Shown here piece by piece: positions 24,463 through 34,468 of a stretch of 64,000 nucleotides of DNA. The position numbers were made by a program, and so were the translations under genes. This DNA comes from Sphingomonas faeni. GTDB taxonomy: Bacteria; Pseudomonadota; Alphaproteobacteria; Sphingomonadales; Sphingomonadaceae. The DNA is taken from the NCBI RefSeq assembly GCF_024273235.1, contig NZ_JANBVH010000015.1, positions 43,174 to 107,173 on the forward strand, given 5' to 3'. The notes under the pieces are model-generated. The model made no database searches. It saw only the letters and a program-made list of their open reading frames with translations, and was not told where the DNA came from. The first letter of the stretch is position 1, and each line of letters begins with the position of its first letter.

Positions 24463-26805
24463 TCAGTATCGGAAGGTGACGATCATGCCGAACGTGCGCG
24501 GATCGCTGAGCGCCGAGCGGTCGGTGCTGACCTGGAGCGGACCGCCGGGCGTCGTGCTCGGCGTGACGCTGCCGATCGCCCAGCCGTCGGGCAGGAACCG
24601 GTTGTCGGTCAGGTTGCGGACATAGCCGGTGATCGAGAATTGCGGGTTGATGATCAACGTCGCGTTGAAGTCGGCGAGTGCCTGCGACTTGACGCGGCCA
24701 TAGGGGCCGGCACCGAGTTCCGCCCATTCCTCGGTCAGGCGCGAGCGGTCGTGCGCGGTGAAGAAACGGACCACGCCGCGCAGCGCCAGGGTGGCGTCGC
24801 CGCCCAGCGGAATACGGTGGTCATAGGCCACGTTGCCCTGGAGGGGCGGCACGCCCGACACCTTCTGGGTCGAGTAATATTTCTTGTAGATGCCGAAATC
24901 GCCGTAGCGGGCATTCGTGTACGACGCATTCAGGCTGAACGTGCCGTTCGCCCAGGGCCGCGCCTGAACCTCCAGTTCCGCACCATAGGATTTCAGCGGT
25001 ACCGTGATGGTCGCAAATGTCGGGTTGCCGGGATTCTCGGGCGTGAGGTTGATCTGCGCAGTCTGGTATCCGGCGTAATCGTAATAGAACAACGCGCCGT
25101 TGATCTGCAGGCGATCGTTGAGGAACCGGTTCTTCGACCCGACCTCATAGGCGGTCAACGTCTCGGCCTGCAGGGTCTGGACCACCGGCTGGAAGTCCTG
25201 GCCGGTCGTCAGGGTGATGTCGCCCGGCGAGAACCCGGTCGAGATCGACGCGTACAGCAGATTTCTCGGTGCGACGTCGTGCTCGATACGCGCCTTGTAG
25301 GTAAAGTTGTTGAATTTCCGCACGCCCTCGTCGCCGCGCAGGTACGCCGTCGTGCCGAGGACGCTGGTGTAATCCTGGGTCACGGCGACCTTGGTATAAT
25401 CATACCGGACGCCGGCGGTCAGGCGGGTGGTGGGCGCGAAGGCATAGATACCCTCGGCAAAGACGCCGATCGCGGTCGTCGCCTTGTCGGTGACGTCCTT
25501 GTAGAGGAACCGGTTCAGGTCGAGGTTGAACAGGTTGTTCTCGGTGCGAAGCGTGTTCCGGTAGTACATCGCCCCGGTCTGCCAGCTGATCTTCGAATCG
25601 TTCGGCGTGCTGTGGATCCGCAGTTCGTGCGTCACGAACTTGTCGTCCGGCGTGAGAATCGTCTGGTCCGCGTTGAAGACCGTGCCGCGCGCGACGATCG
25701 TCGCGTTCTGGTACCAGGTGCGGACCGCCGGGATGTAGGTGATCTCGACTGGACCGAGGTCGAGTTTGAAATTCGCCCAATATTGGCGGAAGTGGTTCTT
25801 GCCGGTGCCGACGTCCTGCGGCGTGTAGATGAAGTCGGTCGGCGAATCGCCTTGCCGGATCGAGACGCCGCCGGAATGCGTCACGTTGAACTCTTGCGCA
25901 TAGCCGATCAGGGCGGAGAAATTGTCGGTCGGCGTGAACAGCGCCTTCACGCGGAAGGCTTCGCTGGAGACGGCGCCACCCTCGGCCGAATAATAGCCGT
26001 CGCGCTTGTAGAGATTGCCCGACGCGCGGATCGCCAGCTTGTCGGTGATGATCGGGATGTTCACGTCGCCGGTCAGGTGGCGAAGCGCGAAGTTACCGAC
26101 TTCGCCGGTTCCTGCCATGCTGATCGCGGAGGCATCGGGCGCGCCGGTCTGGATCGCGACGACGCCGGACGTGGCGCTGCGTCCGTACAATGTCCCCTGT
26201 GGCCCGCGGAGCACTTCGACCCGGTCGATATCGTAGTTGCCGCCGATGCCGTTATAGACGTCGTCGACATAGATGGCGGCGGTCGACGAGGTCGACGTCG
26301 CGCTGCCACCGGCGCCCGAATTGGGCTGGACGCCGCGAATGACCAGGCCTGCCGCCGGATTGTCCGTGCCGCTGCCCTGCGACGTCGCGACGGTGGCGGC
26401 GGCGCCGCCGACCACGCCCGGCACGTCCTCGAGGATGTTTTTGAGTTCGTAGCGGCCCTGGCGAAGCATTTCCGCGCCTGGCCGCACGGTGATCGCCGCG
26501 GCGGTCTTCTGCGCGGTGTTGAACCGGCGCTCCGCGGTGACGATGATGTCCTGAAGCGCCGAAGCATCGGCCGGCGCCTGATCCGCCGCGGGTGCTTGAT
26601 CTGCGCCCGCCGCCGGCACGGCCTGGGGGCTGGCAGCGGCTGCCGGAACCGATGCGTCCTGCGGAGTTGTGGCCGTCGCTTCGGTCGAGGCCGCGACATC
26701 CTGGGCGAACACGGGCTGGCTGAACACGGGCTGGGCGGACACGGGCGTGGTGGCGGCCGCACATACCAGCAACGATGTCGACAGAAGTAAATTGAACTTG
26801 TGCAT
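24463..26805 (-). CDS. TonB-dependent outer-membrane receptor 2
   Basis: 780 residues; ATG 26805 preceded by GGGGAGG. Signal peptide MHKFNLLLSTSLLVCAAATT ... VSAQ, an Ala/Pro/Gln-rich linker (about 25-90), plug domain (DIIVTAERRFNTAQKTAAAI, LKNILEDVPGV, GLVIRGVQPNSG, YVDDVYNG, VEVLRGPQGTLYGRSATSG) and a 22-strand-type barrel ending TFGMIVTFRY. The plug matches the Sphingomonas-type receptors often linked to aromatic or terpenoid substrates rather than siderophores. It is transcribed towards the cluster from the tRNA side. Confidence 0.9.
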   Translation of the reverse strand: MHKFNLLLSTSLLVCAAATTPVSAQPVFSQPVFAQDVAASTEATATTPQDASVPAAAASPQAVPAAGADQAPAADQAPADASALQDIIVTAERRFNTAQKTAAAITVRPGAEMLRQGRYELKNILEDVPGVVGGAAATVATSQGSGTDNPAAGLVIRGVQPNSGAGGSATSTSSTAAIYVDDVYNGIGGNYDIDRVEVLRGPQGTLYGRSATSGVVAIQTGAPDASAISMAGTGEVGNFALRHLTGDVNIPIITDKLAIRASGNLYKRDGYYSAEGGAVSSEAFRVKALFTPTDNFSALIGYAQEFNVTHSGGVSIRQGDSPTDFIYTPQDVGTGKNHFRQYWANFKLDLGPVEITYIPAVRTWYQNATIVARGTVFNADQTILTPDDKFVTHELRIHSTPNDSKISWQTGAMYYRNTLRTENNLFNLDLNRFLYKDVTDKATTAIGVFAEGIYAFAPTTRLTAGVRYDYTKVAVTQDYTSVLGTTAYLRGDEGVRKFNNFTYKARIEHDVAPRNLLYASISTGFSPGDITLTTGQDFQPVVQTLQAETLTAYEVGSKNRFLNDRLQINGALFYYDYAGYQTAQINLTPENPGNPTFATITVPLKSYGAELEVQARPWANGTFSLNASYTNARYGDFGIYKKYYSTQKVSGVPPLQGNVAYDHRIPLGGDATLALRGVVRFFTAHDRSRLTEEWAELGAGPYGRVKSQALADFNATLIINPQFSITGYVRNLTDNRFLPDGWAIGSVTPSTTPGGPLQVSTDRSALSDPRTFGMIVTFRY

Positions 26806-27115
26806 TACGTTCCTCCCCAACTGCCCAATTTTACTTGGGTCGGTTACTTGGTCGTGCAATTGGCTTGGCCGGGCTCTTAATGGCATGCAGATCAAACTGA
26901 CTGTATCGACGGTCGTCAGGCCGAGTTCATGGTTCTCGTACTCCCGTTGAATTCGTCGAGATCCACATTGAACGCCGGACGTCGCCGCCGATATTGACCA
27001 TTAACAGGCTTGTGGTGGCCAGCTAGGTGTCTGAATTCGCCTTGGAGGACGGGCGGGTGGACGGTCGGACGGCTGGGTGATCGACGCGATGCTGGTCGAG
27101 ACACGAATGCGAGGG
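26806..27115. other. Intergenic region between receptor 2 and tRNA-Thr
   Basis: Lower GC than the surroundings. It contains TCAAACTGACTGTAT (26892-26906), one base shorter than the core of promoter element A, and an isolated TTGACCATT (26995-27003). It may be a decayed copy of the shared element; no gene seen. Confidence 0.35.
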
Positions 27116-27191
27116 TGGTGCCGGTTGCAGGAATCGAACCCGCGACATCCAGTTTACAAAACTGGCGCTCTACCAACTGAGCTAAACCGGC
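27116..27191 (-). tRNA. tRNA-Thr (anticodon TGT)
   Basis: 76 nt on the minus strand, from GCCGGTTTAGCTC to CCGGCACCA with encoded CCA. The anticodon loop TTTGTAA gives UGU, between the stem halves CCAGT and ACTGG; the T arm is GCGGGTTCGATTCCTGC. Its 3' end faces the catabolic cluster. Confidence 0.97.
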
Positions 27192-27258
27192 CCAACGCGT
27201 GCCGCCTTCAGGCGGCGACCCCGTGTGTGCGGCGACACCCTGCGCGGCACCCAATGCG

Positions 27259-28158
27259 TCAGGAAACGCCGAAGGTCCAGCCCTCGGTGCGTGCGATATG
27301 GGGAGTCATCGCGGTCGGTGACCAGAGTTCGGGGCGGTGCGCGTTGGCGCGCAGCCAGGCCGCGGTCAGGATCGCGTCGGTCGCGTGATCGTCGTAGCGC
27401 GCGAGCGGCAGGTGAGGGGCGCTGCCGAGGCCTGCCAATGCGGCGTCCAATGCTACGGCGTCGCGCATCTTGCTGAGGCCCTTGCGGATACCGGCGGCGC
27501 GTGCCGCGATCGTGGTATAGATTTCGACGATCGCCGGGCCGTCCTCAGGGTGAGGATCGAACGGCCATACGGGAATGCGGCCCGCCAGCCGGTGGAGCAC
27601 GCGCATCCCGGTCAGGCTCGACTTGCCGACCTGTGCCGCGCCGACCAGGTTGAAGCAGCTCGTCGGCGACAGGCCCATCGCGCGCTGGCCGATCTCGCAG
27701 GCGCGCATCCGGCCTGCGCCACCGGGGAACAGGTCGCCGCAATCGCGATGCTGGCGGAAATGGCGGCGGATCTCGGCGTCCTGCAAAAGGCTCGACGCGG
27801 CAAAATGGGGATCGTCGACCGACGTCGACTCGACCATCGCCCATAGGGCACGCGCATCCTCGGGACTGTCCTGCCAACCAGGGAAATAGCTGCCCTCGTC
27901 GACGAACGGCAACGCCGGCGACAGATCGAGCCCGATCAGAGTCGCCGAACCGTGCTGCTGTAGCAGCCAGTCGAGGATGTCGCCCCGCGACCACGCCGAA
28001 GCCTCGGGCGGCGTCACCAGCGCGGGGGCGGCAGTGCCGGTCGAGCAGACCGCCACCGTGATTCCCTTGTGACGATGGCCCTGCGCGCCCGACCAGTCGA
28101 CCGCGGCGAATCGATCGAACCTTGGGACGTCCGTGGGTGCAGTAGGCGTAGCGGTCAC
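27259..28158 (-). CDS. DUF429-domain protein
   Basis: 299 residues from GTG 28158, which overlaps the tag stop (GTGA). FAAVDWSGAQG near the N-terminus, IGLDLSPALPF, DLFPGGAGRMRACE and the late DDHATDAILTAAWL acidic motif fit DUF429, an RNase-H-like fold with predicted nuclease residues. Function unproven. It ends the rarA-tag-DUF429 run, which suggests a DNA-maintenance context. The tRNA gene lies 67 nt beyond. Confidence 0.75.
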   Translation of the reverse strand: MTATPTAPTDVPRFDRFAAVDWSGAQGHRHKGITVAVCSTGTAAPALVTPPEASAWSRGDILDWLLQQHGSATLIGLDLSPALPFVDEGSYFPGWQDSPEDARALWAMVESTSVDDPHFAASSLLQDAEIRRHFRQHRDCGDLFPGGAGRMRACEIGQRAMGLSPTSCFNLVGAAQVGKSSLTGMRVLHRLAGRIPVWPFDPHPEDGPAIVEIYTTIAARAAGIRKGLSKMRDAVALDAALAGLGSAPHLPLARYDDHATDAILTAAWLRANAHRPELWSPTAMTPHIARTEGWTFGVS

Positions 28159-28769
28159 GACGCGGCGGCACCTCGTCGAAAACACCGTTCCTCGTGATCG
28201 TCGACCAGGCCGCAGGCCTGCATCCAGGCATAGACGATCACCGGCCCGACGAAGCTGAAGCCGCGCTGCTTGAGGGCGGCGGACAATGCCTCGGATGCGG
28301 GCGAGCGGGTGAGTGCCTTCCGGCCGTCGCCGACCACCGGCGTCCCGTCGACGAAGCTCCAGGCGAACGCGGCGAATTCCTCGCCGGCCGCTTGCATCGC
28401 GAGGTATGCGCGGGCGTTGCCGATCGTCGCGCGGATTTTCGCACGCGAGCGGACGATCCCGGCATTGCCCACGAGCCGCTCGACATCGTCGTCGTCGAAC
28501 CGGGCGACGATGTCGGGGTCGAATTCGGCGAAGGCGGTCCGGAACGCGTCGCGCTTGCGCAGGATCGTGATCCAGGCGAGTCCCGCCTGGAACCCGTCGA
28601 GCATCAGCTTTTCCCAAAGCGCGCGAGAGTCGTACTCGGGAACGCCCCATTCCGCGTCGTGATAGGCGGCGAGCAGGGGATCGTTCTGTGCCCAGCCGCA
28701 GCGGGTATGTTCGGCGGTCGACGCATCGATGGCTGGATGATCGTGGGACATGTCGTCAGCGACCCGCAT
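28155..28769 (-). CDS. tag: DNA-3-methyladenine glycosylase I
   Basis: Base-excision removal of 3-methyladenine. 204 residues (198 if the ATG at 28751 is used). The Tag signature is complete: RCGWAQNDPLLAAYHDAEWG, LMLDGFQAGLAW (catalytic Glu/Trp region), and zinc ligands Cys and His near the N-terminus with HEERC near the C-terminus. Its start overlaps or abuts the rarA stop, so the genes are coupled. Confidence 0.93.
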   Translation of the reverse strand: MRVADDMSHDHPAIDASTAEHTRCGWAQNDPLLAAYHDAEWGVPEYDSRALWEKLMLDGFQAGLAWITILRKRDAFRTAFAEFDPDIVARFDDDDVERLVGNAGIVRSRAKIRATIGNARAYLAMQAAGEEFAAFAWSFVDGTPVVGDGRKALTRSPASEALSAALKQRGFSFVGPVIVYAWMQACGLVDDHEERCFRRGAAAS

Positions 28770-30057
28770 CGCGCTTCGCCGACCAATAGGCCAGGCGCTT
28801 CCTTATATCCCGCTCGAAGCCGCGCTCGTTCGGGGCGTACAGCGGCTCCGGGTTCGAGGCCGCGATCTCGTCGGGGAAGAACTCCTGGCCCGAGAACGCA
28901 TCCGGGTGATCGTGATCATACGCGTAGCCCTTATGGTAGCCGAGTTCCTTCATCAGCGCGGTCGGCGCGTTGAGGATGTGCTTGGGCGGCGGCAGCGATC
29001 CGGTTTTCTTGGCGAGCGCGGTGGCGCGGTCGAACGCCAGATAGGATGCGTTCGATTTCGGCGCAGTGGCGACATAGTTGATCGCCTGCGCCAGGAACAG
29101 GCGCCCTTCCGGCAGGCCGACCCGCTCGAATGCCTGCCATGCGGTCATCACCTGGATCATCGCGTTGGGATCGGCCATGCCGACATCCTCCGACGCGGCG
29201 CAGGCGAGCCGTCGGAAGATGACCGCGGGATCCTCCCCGCCGGCCAGCATCCGCGCCGCCCAGTACAGCGCCGCATCGACACCGCTTCCCCTCAGGCTCT
29301 TGTGGAAGCAGCTGAGCAGGTTGAAATGCTCTTCCTTGCCCTTGTCGTACAGCGGTGCGCGCGACTGTGCGAACGCCGCCAGCTCGGCGGTGGTCAGCGG
29401 TGCGTCGGCCGCCATCGAAAACAGGTCTTCGCAAAGCCCGAGCAGATAGCGCGCGTCGCCGTCTGCCATCGCGATCAGCGCGTCGCGGGCGCCTGGATCG
29501 AGCGGGAGCGGCCGATCGAAATGGCGTTCGGCACGCGCGATGACCTGGTCCAGGTGTTCGACGTCCAGGCGATTGAGGGTGAACACCTTCGCCCGCGACA
29601 AGAGGGCCGACACCAGGCTGAAGCTCGGATTCTCGGTGGTGGCCCCGATCAGCACGAACGTGCCGTCCTCGATCGCCGGCAGCATCGCATCCTGTACTGG
29701 TCGCGAGAAGCGGTGCAGCTCGTCGATGAACACCGCGGTCGATTTGCCGGTATCCTCGCGCAGCACCGCGGCTGCGGCAATCGCCTTTCGCAGGTCGACG
29801 ATTCCGGTCGATACCGCCGACAGCTGGGAGAATTCATACCCCGCCTCGGCCGCGATCAGCCGCGCGATCGTCGTCTTGCCGACGCCGGGCGGACCCCACA
29901 GGACGAACGACGACAGCCGCTTGCCGCGGAGCATGCGGCCCAGCGGACCATCGGGGCCGAGGAGATGGTCCTGGCCGATGACCTCCGAGATAGCGGCGGG
30001 GCGCAGTTCCTCGGCGAGCGGACGGGCGACGGCGCGTGCGAACAGGGAGCCGGTCAC
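28756..30057 (-). CDS. rarA: Replication-associated recombination ATPase RarA (MgsA)
   Basis: AAA+ ATPase of the clamp-loader group acting at stalled forks. 433 residues from GTG 30057 (GAGG about 9 nt upstream). Walker A GPPGVGKTT, Walker B VFIDELHRF, sensor 1 GATTENPSF and the MgsA C-terminal tetramer region (AEDVGMADP-like SEDVGMADPNAM, LGYHKGYAYDHDHP, FFPDEI) are all present. Frame open further upstream lacks family similarity. A MADLF-starting frame just upstream may be relevant to the true N-terminus. Confidence 0.93.
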   Translation of the reverse strand: MTGSLFARAVARPLAEELRPAAISEVIGQDHLLGPDGPLGRMLRGKRLSSFVLWGPPGVGKTTIARLIAAEAGYEFSQLSAVSTGIVDLRKAIAAAAVLREDTGKSTAVFIDELHRFSRPVQDAMLPAIEDGTFVLIGATTENPSFSLVSALLSRAKVFTLNRLDVEHLDQVIARAERHFDRPLPLDPGARDALIAMADGDARYLLGLCEDLFSMAADAPLTTAELAAFAQSRAPLYDKGKEEHFNLLSCFHKSLRGSGVDAALYWAARMLAGGEDPAVIFRRLACAASEDVGMADPNAMIQVMTAWQAFERVGLPEGRLFLAQAINYVATAPKSNASYLAFDRATALAKKTGSLPPPKHILNAPTALMKELGYHKGYAYDHDHPDAFSGQEFFPDEIAASNPEPLYAPNERGFERDIRKRLAYWSAKRDAGR

Positions 30058-30161
30058 GGCCGTTGCCTCGCCATAATCCGAGAAAAGACGGCAATCGTAC
30101 GGTTTCGATGGGACGCGTAGTCGGGGGCGGCGGGTTCGAAGCCCGCGAAGAGATCGGCCAT
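30054..30161 (-). CDS. Short upstream frame (MADLF...) overlapping rarA start
   Basis: A 35-codon frame begins MADLFAGFEPAAPD, which looks like the N-terminus usual for alphaproteobacterial RarA, but it is in another frame and ends with TGA overlapping the rarA GTG (GTGA). It is either a translationally coupled leader or the original rarA start displaced by an indel. Confidence 0.35.
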   Translation of the reverse strand: MADLFAGFEPAAPDYASHRNRTIAVFSRIMARQRP

Positions 30162-30222
30162 GTGCGGAAGATAGGGGTGGGGGGGCGGTTTGCCCATCCG
30201 TACTCCTTCTCGGCCAACGCAT

Positions 30223-30321
30223 CGTCCTTCCCCCGCAGGCGGGCATCCATACTGGCCGGCGGCAATCCACGCTCACCCGGTACGAGGGTATGGGTCCCCG
30301 CCTCCGCGGAGATGACGGACG
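30223..30321. repeat. Dispersed inverted repeat, family 4 (copy a)
   Basis: Arms CGTCCTTCCCCCGCAGGCGG ... and ... CCGCCTCCGCGGAGATGACG enclose an asymmetric centre. It is related to copies at 34115 and 60614. Confidence 0.6.
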
Positions 30322-30370
30322 AGAAAAAGCGAATCTTTTCACACCCACCCCTTGAACTGAAAACACTCTG

Positions 30371-30404
30371 CGATATATCTCAGCTCATGAACGAAGATAT
30401 ATCG
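30371..30404. promoter_or_regulatory. Inverted repeat operator of PadR-type gene
   Basis: CGATATATCT (30371-30380) and AGATATATCG (30395-30404), perfect 10-bp arms 14 nt apart, ending at the ribosome-binding site. Its position predicts repression of transcription start of the PadR-DUF2218 unit. Confidence 0.65.
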
Positions 30405-30416
30405 GAGAACACTCAA

Positions 30417-31019
30417 ATGCGTTTTGGTATGGGATATGGAGCCTGGACCGGCGGTCCGCGGGCCGACGGCGAAGGCCGGGGGCGGCCGGGACATGACGGT
30501 CACGGTCGGCACGGACATGGGCACGGGCACGGGCATCGCGGCGGCCCTGGTGGTCGGCGGCGCTTGTTCGACGGCGGCGAATTGAAGCTGGTCATGCTGA
30601 AGCTGATCGCGGACGCGCCGCGCCATGGCTACGACCTGATCCGCGAGATCGAAGGGCTGACCGGCGGTGGCTATGCGCCGAGCCCGGGCGTCGTCTATCC
30701 GACGCTCAGCATGCTCGACGAAATGGGGCTGATCGAGGAGCAGCAGTCGGAAGGCGCGAAGAAGCGCTTTGCGGCGAGCGACGAGGGGCGCGCGCACCTG
30801 GCCGAGAACGCGGCCGTGGTGGACGGTCTGTTCGCGCGGTTGGCAGCAGTGGGGGCGGAGTCCGAGCGGACCGATGGTGCGCCGATCCGGCGGGCGATGG
30901 GAAATCTTCGGCAGGTGCTCCAGCACCGGCTGATGCGCGAGGACGTCAACGAGGATACGCTGCACGACGTCGCGGCGCTGCTCGACGAGGCTGCGCAGAA
31001 GATCGAGCGCTTGAAGTGA
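30417..31019 (+). CDS. PadR-family metal-responsive regulator, YqjI/NfeR-like
   Basis: 200 residues. ATG 30417 has GGAGA 8 nt upstream; an earlier ATG (30387) lies inside the operator. Seven histidines at residues 26-40 (HDGHGRHGHGHGHGH) resemble the nickel-binding N-terminus of E. coli YqjI (NfeR). The PadR winged helix follows (ELKLVMLKLIADAPRHGYDL, then SPGVVYPTLSMLDEMGLI). YqjI represses a ferric reductase gene and responds to nickel and iron. Here it is coupled by GTGA to a DUF2218 gene, a family tied to siderophore-interacting reductases, which supports the assignment. Confidence 0.85.
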   Translation: MRFGMGYGAWTGGPRADGEGRGRPGHDGHGRHGHGHGHGHRGGPGGRRRLFDGGELKLVMLKLIADAPRHGYDLIREIEGLTGGGYAPSPGVVYPTLSMLDEMGLIEEQQSEGAKKRFAASDEGRAHLAENAAVVDGLFARLAAVGAESERTDGAPIRRAMGNLRQVLQHRLMREDVNEDTLHDVAALLDEAAQKIERLK

Positions 31020-31306
31020 GCGTCTCGGTCGCACGTGTGCCGACGCATTCGGCCAGCAAGTATCTCCAGCAGCTTGCCAAGCATTGGAGCCACAAGATGG
31101 AGGTCACCTTCTCGGAGGAGGAGGGCCGCATCGCCTTCCCGAACGGCGCGGTGCTGGAGATGCGCGCGGACAGCGAAACGCTAGACGTCGCGCTGACGGT
31201 GCCGGAGGGCGAGGACGTCGAGCGGATGCGCGGGGTGGTGTCGAGCCACCTCGACCGGTTCGCCTTCCGCGAGGCGCCGCTGACGTTCGACTGGACGACG
31301 GCCTGA
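31016..31306 (+). CDS. DUF2218 domain protein
   Basis: 96 residues from GTG 31016, overlapping the PadR stop by 4 nt. The sequence YLQQLAKHWSHKMEVTFSEE through SHLDRFAFRE fits DUF2218, a small alpha+beta domain found alone or fused to siderophore-interacting (ViuB/YqjH-like) reductases. No reductase gene is adjacent here. Probable role in iron or metal homeostasis under control of the PadR protein (inference). Confidence 0.8.
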   Translation: MSVSVARVPTHSASKYLQQLAKHWSHKMEVTFSEEEGRIAFPNGAVLEMRADSETLDVALTVPEGEDVERMRGVVSSHLDRFAFREAPLTFDWTTA

Positions 31307-31315
31307 GGGCGCAAC

Positions 31316-31432
31316 CTGCTCCCCTCCCTGGAAGGGAGGGGTTGGGGGTGGGTAGGCCGGTTTGAGCCACCAAGCCCAGGATTCGCGGAACCCGACCCAC
31401 CCCCAACCCCTCCCTTCCAGGGAGGGGAGCAG
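31316..31432. repeat. Dispersed inverted repeat, family 1 (copy a)
   Basis: Arms CTGCTCCCCTCCCTGGAAGG ... GGGGGTGGGT and its complement are nearly perfect over about 40 bp. It lies between convergent genes, so it can also terminate both. Other copies: 57166 (one arm) and 62325. Confidence 0.8.
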
Positions 31433-31439
31433 TCGCGAG

Positions 31440-32591
31440 CTACGCCCCCCGCCGCGCCATTACCTCCACATACGTGTCCAGCACCGTCTGGTTGATCGTA
31501 TCCCACAAATACCCGGCAGCCTTGTCGTGCCCGGCCCATCCCATTGTCTCGCGCAGGCCCGGCTCGGACACGATCCGCGCGATCGCATCCGCATATCCGG
31601 CGATATCCGTCGGCGGCACCAGGAATCCGGTCACCCCGTCGTCGACCAGCCCGACCGCACCCGACGCGCGTGCGGCTACGACCGGAACGCCGGCCGCCAT
31701 CGCTTCGAGCGTCACGTTGCCGAACGTCTCGGTCACGCTCGGGTTGAAGAACACGTCCATCGACGCGACCGCGCGGCCGAGATCGTCGCCCGACTGGAAC
31801 CCCGCGAACACCGCACCCGGCACATGGCCCGCGAACCAGTCGCGCGCGGGACCCTCGCCGATCACCAGCACCTTGTGCGGCACGCCGCGCTGCTCGAGCG
31901 TCCGGATCACGTCGGCGAAGACGTCGAGCCCCTTCTCCTTCACCAGCCGCCCGAGAAACCCGACCGCGACCTCGCCGTCCGCAATCCCCCGCGCGCGCCG
32001 CCATTCGAGATCGCGGCGCGTCGGCGTGAAGCGATCATGGTTCACGCCGCGCGACCAGATCGCGGTCGGCGTCGTCACGCCCCAGCTGCGGACGATCTCC
32101 GCCATGCCGCGCCCCGGCACCAGCACCGCGTCGACCCGGTTGTAGAAGCGCGTCAGGATCTTCACCATGATCGGCTCGAAGAACGCCATCCGGTAATAGC
32201 GGAAATACGTCTCGAACCGCGTGTGCAGCGACGCGACCGTGGCGATGCCGTTGCGCCGCCCGTAACTGATCGCGCGATGGCCGAGGAAATCGGGCGCCGA
32301 TACGTGGACGATATTCGGCGCGAACGCATCGAGATCGCGCCGGATCGCGGCGGGCAGCCCGCGCGCCATCTTGTATTCGCCGCGCCCTGCGGGAAGCGGC
32401 AACGACGGCACCGCGACCAGATCGCCGGTCGGCGGGAAGGCCGGCTTGGCGTTGGTCGGCGAATAGACCCGCACCGCGACGCCCTTCGACAGCAAGTGGC
32501 CGACCAGCAGATTCAGCGCCTGATTTGCGCCATCGCGAACGTAATTATAGTTACCGCTGAACACGGCAACGCGCAGATCGGTGGCGTGCAT
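31440..32591 (-). CDS. GT4-family glycosyltransferase
   Basis: 383 residues from ATG 32591 (an in-frame ATG at 32642 would add 17). GT-B fold: N-terminal acceptor domain beginning RVAVFSGNYNYVRDGANQAL, C-terminal donor domain with GFLGRLVKEKGLD, VIGEGPAR and the GT4 motif SVTETFGNVTLEAMAAGVPV. It resembles mannosyl or glucosyl transferases of lipid glycosylation (MgtA/PimB-like). Acceptor unknown. Divergent from radA with about 100 nt between them. Confidence 0.85.
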   Translation of the reverse strand: MHATDLRVAVFSGNYNYVRDGANQALNLLVGHLLSKGVAVRVYSPTNAKPAFPPTGDLVAVPSLPLPAGRGEYKMARGLPAAIRRDLDAFAPNIVHVSAPDFLGHRAISYGRRNGIATVASLHTRFETYFRYYRMAFFEPIMVKILTRFYNRVDAVLVPGRGMAEIVRSWGVTTPTAIWSRGVNHDRFTPTRRDLEWRRARGIADGEVAVGFLGRLVKEKGLDVFADVIRTLEQRGVPHKVLVIGEGPARDWFAGHVPGAVFAGFQSGDDLGRAVASMDVFFNPSVTETFGNVTLEAMAAGVPVVAARASGAVGLVDDGVTGFLVPPTDIAGYADAIARIVSEPGLRETMGWAGHDKAAGYLWDTINQTVLDTYVEVMARRGA

Positions 32592-32694
32592 CGTCGCGCG
32601 GATAACGCCGTGCGCCGACAAGCGCCACTGAATCTGTAACATACGCTAGTCGTCGGCCATTGATGTTCCCGTATCGTTCTCGTACATCGGCCGT

Positions 32695-34065
<1,371 letters not shown>

Positions 34066-34114
34066 TCGCGGGCGTTATTGAGGCGGGCATCCCGCTCCGA
34101 CCAGGCAAAGGTTG

Positions 34115-34166
34115 TTTCCCCGCGAAGGCGGGGATCCAGACTAGGCTCCCGCCTTCGCGGGAGAAC
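34115..34166. repeat. Dispersed inverted repeat, family 4 (copy b)
   Basis: TTTCCCCGCGAAGGCGGGG-ATCCAGACTAG-GCTCCCGCCTTCGCGGGAGAA, two hairpin arms that also pair with each other; same layout as 60614-60667. Confidence 0.75.
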
Positions 34167-34276
34167 AGGGTGGAGGGTAGCGACTGTGCGGCACCGGGCG
34201 CACTTTTACGTTGGGCCTTTACGACGGGGCCTTACGATAGGGATAGCTGCAGTTCGTTACCAACGTCCCAGCTAAG

Positions 34277-34387
34277 CACCACCCCGGCGGAGGCCGGGGC
34301 CCAGTTGGGGGACGCTGCTGGCGACCGCTGCGGTTAATTACCGCGACCTTTCCAACTGGGCCCCGGCCTCCGCCGGGGTGGGGTGGT
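34277..34387. repeat. Dispersed inverted repeat, family 3 (copy b)
   Basis: Arms CACCACCCCGGCGGAGGCCG ... and ... CCGCCGGGGTGGGGTGGTG, with centre GACGCTGCT ... CGGTTAATTACCGCGACCTTTCCA shared with 5094-5202. Together with the family 4 copy it fills the 34066-34468 gap. Confidence 0.8.
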
Positions 34388-34468
34388 GAGGGCCGTTGTC
34401 CTTCATCGGTCGATCGATCAAGCACGTAACGGCATCCCCAGCCCGCAAATCCAAGACAACCCGAACGC

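Noticed and set aside
24640..26790. 716-codon plus-strand open frame
   Set aside because: Antisense to a clear TonB-dependent receptor; the composition is typical of a shadow frame.
26916..27254. 112-codon frame across tRNA-Thr
   Set aside because: It reads through the tRNA gene (AQLVERQFCKLDVAG), a well-known false protein pattern.
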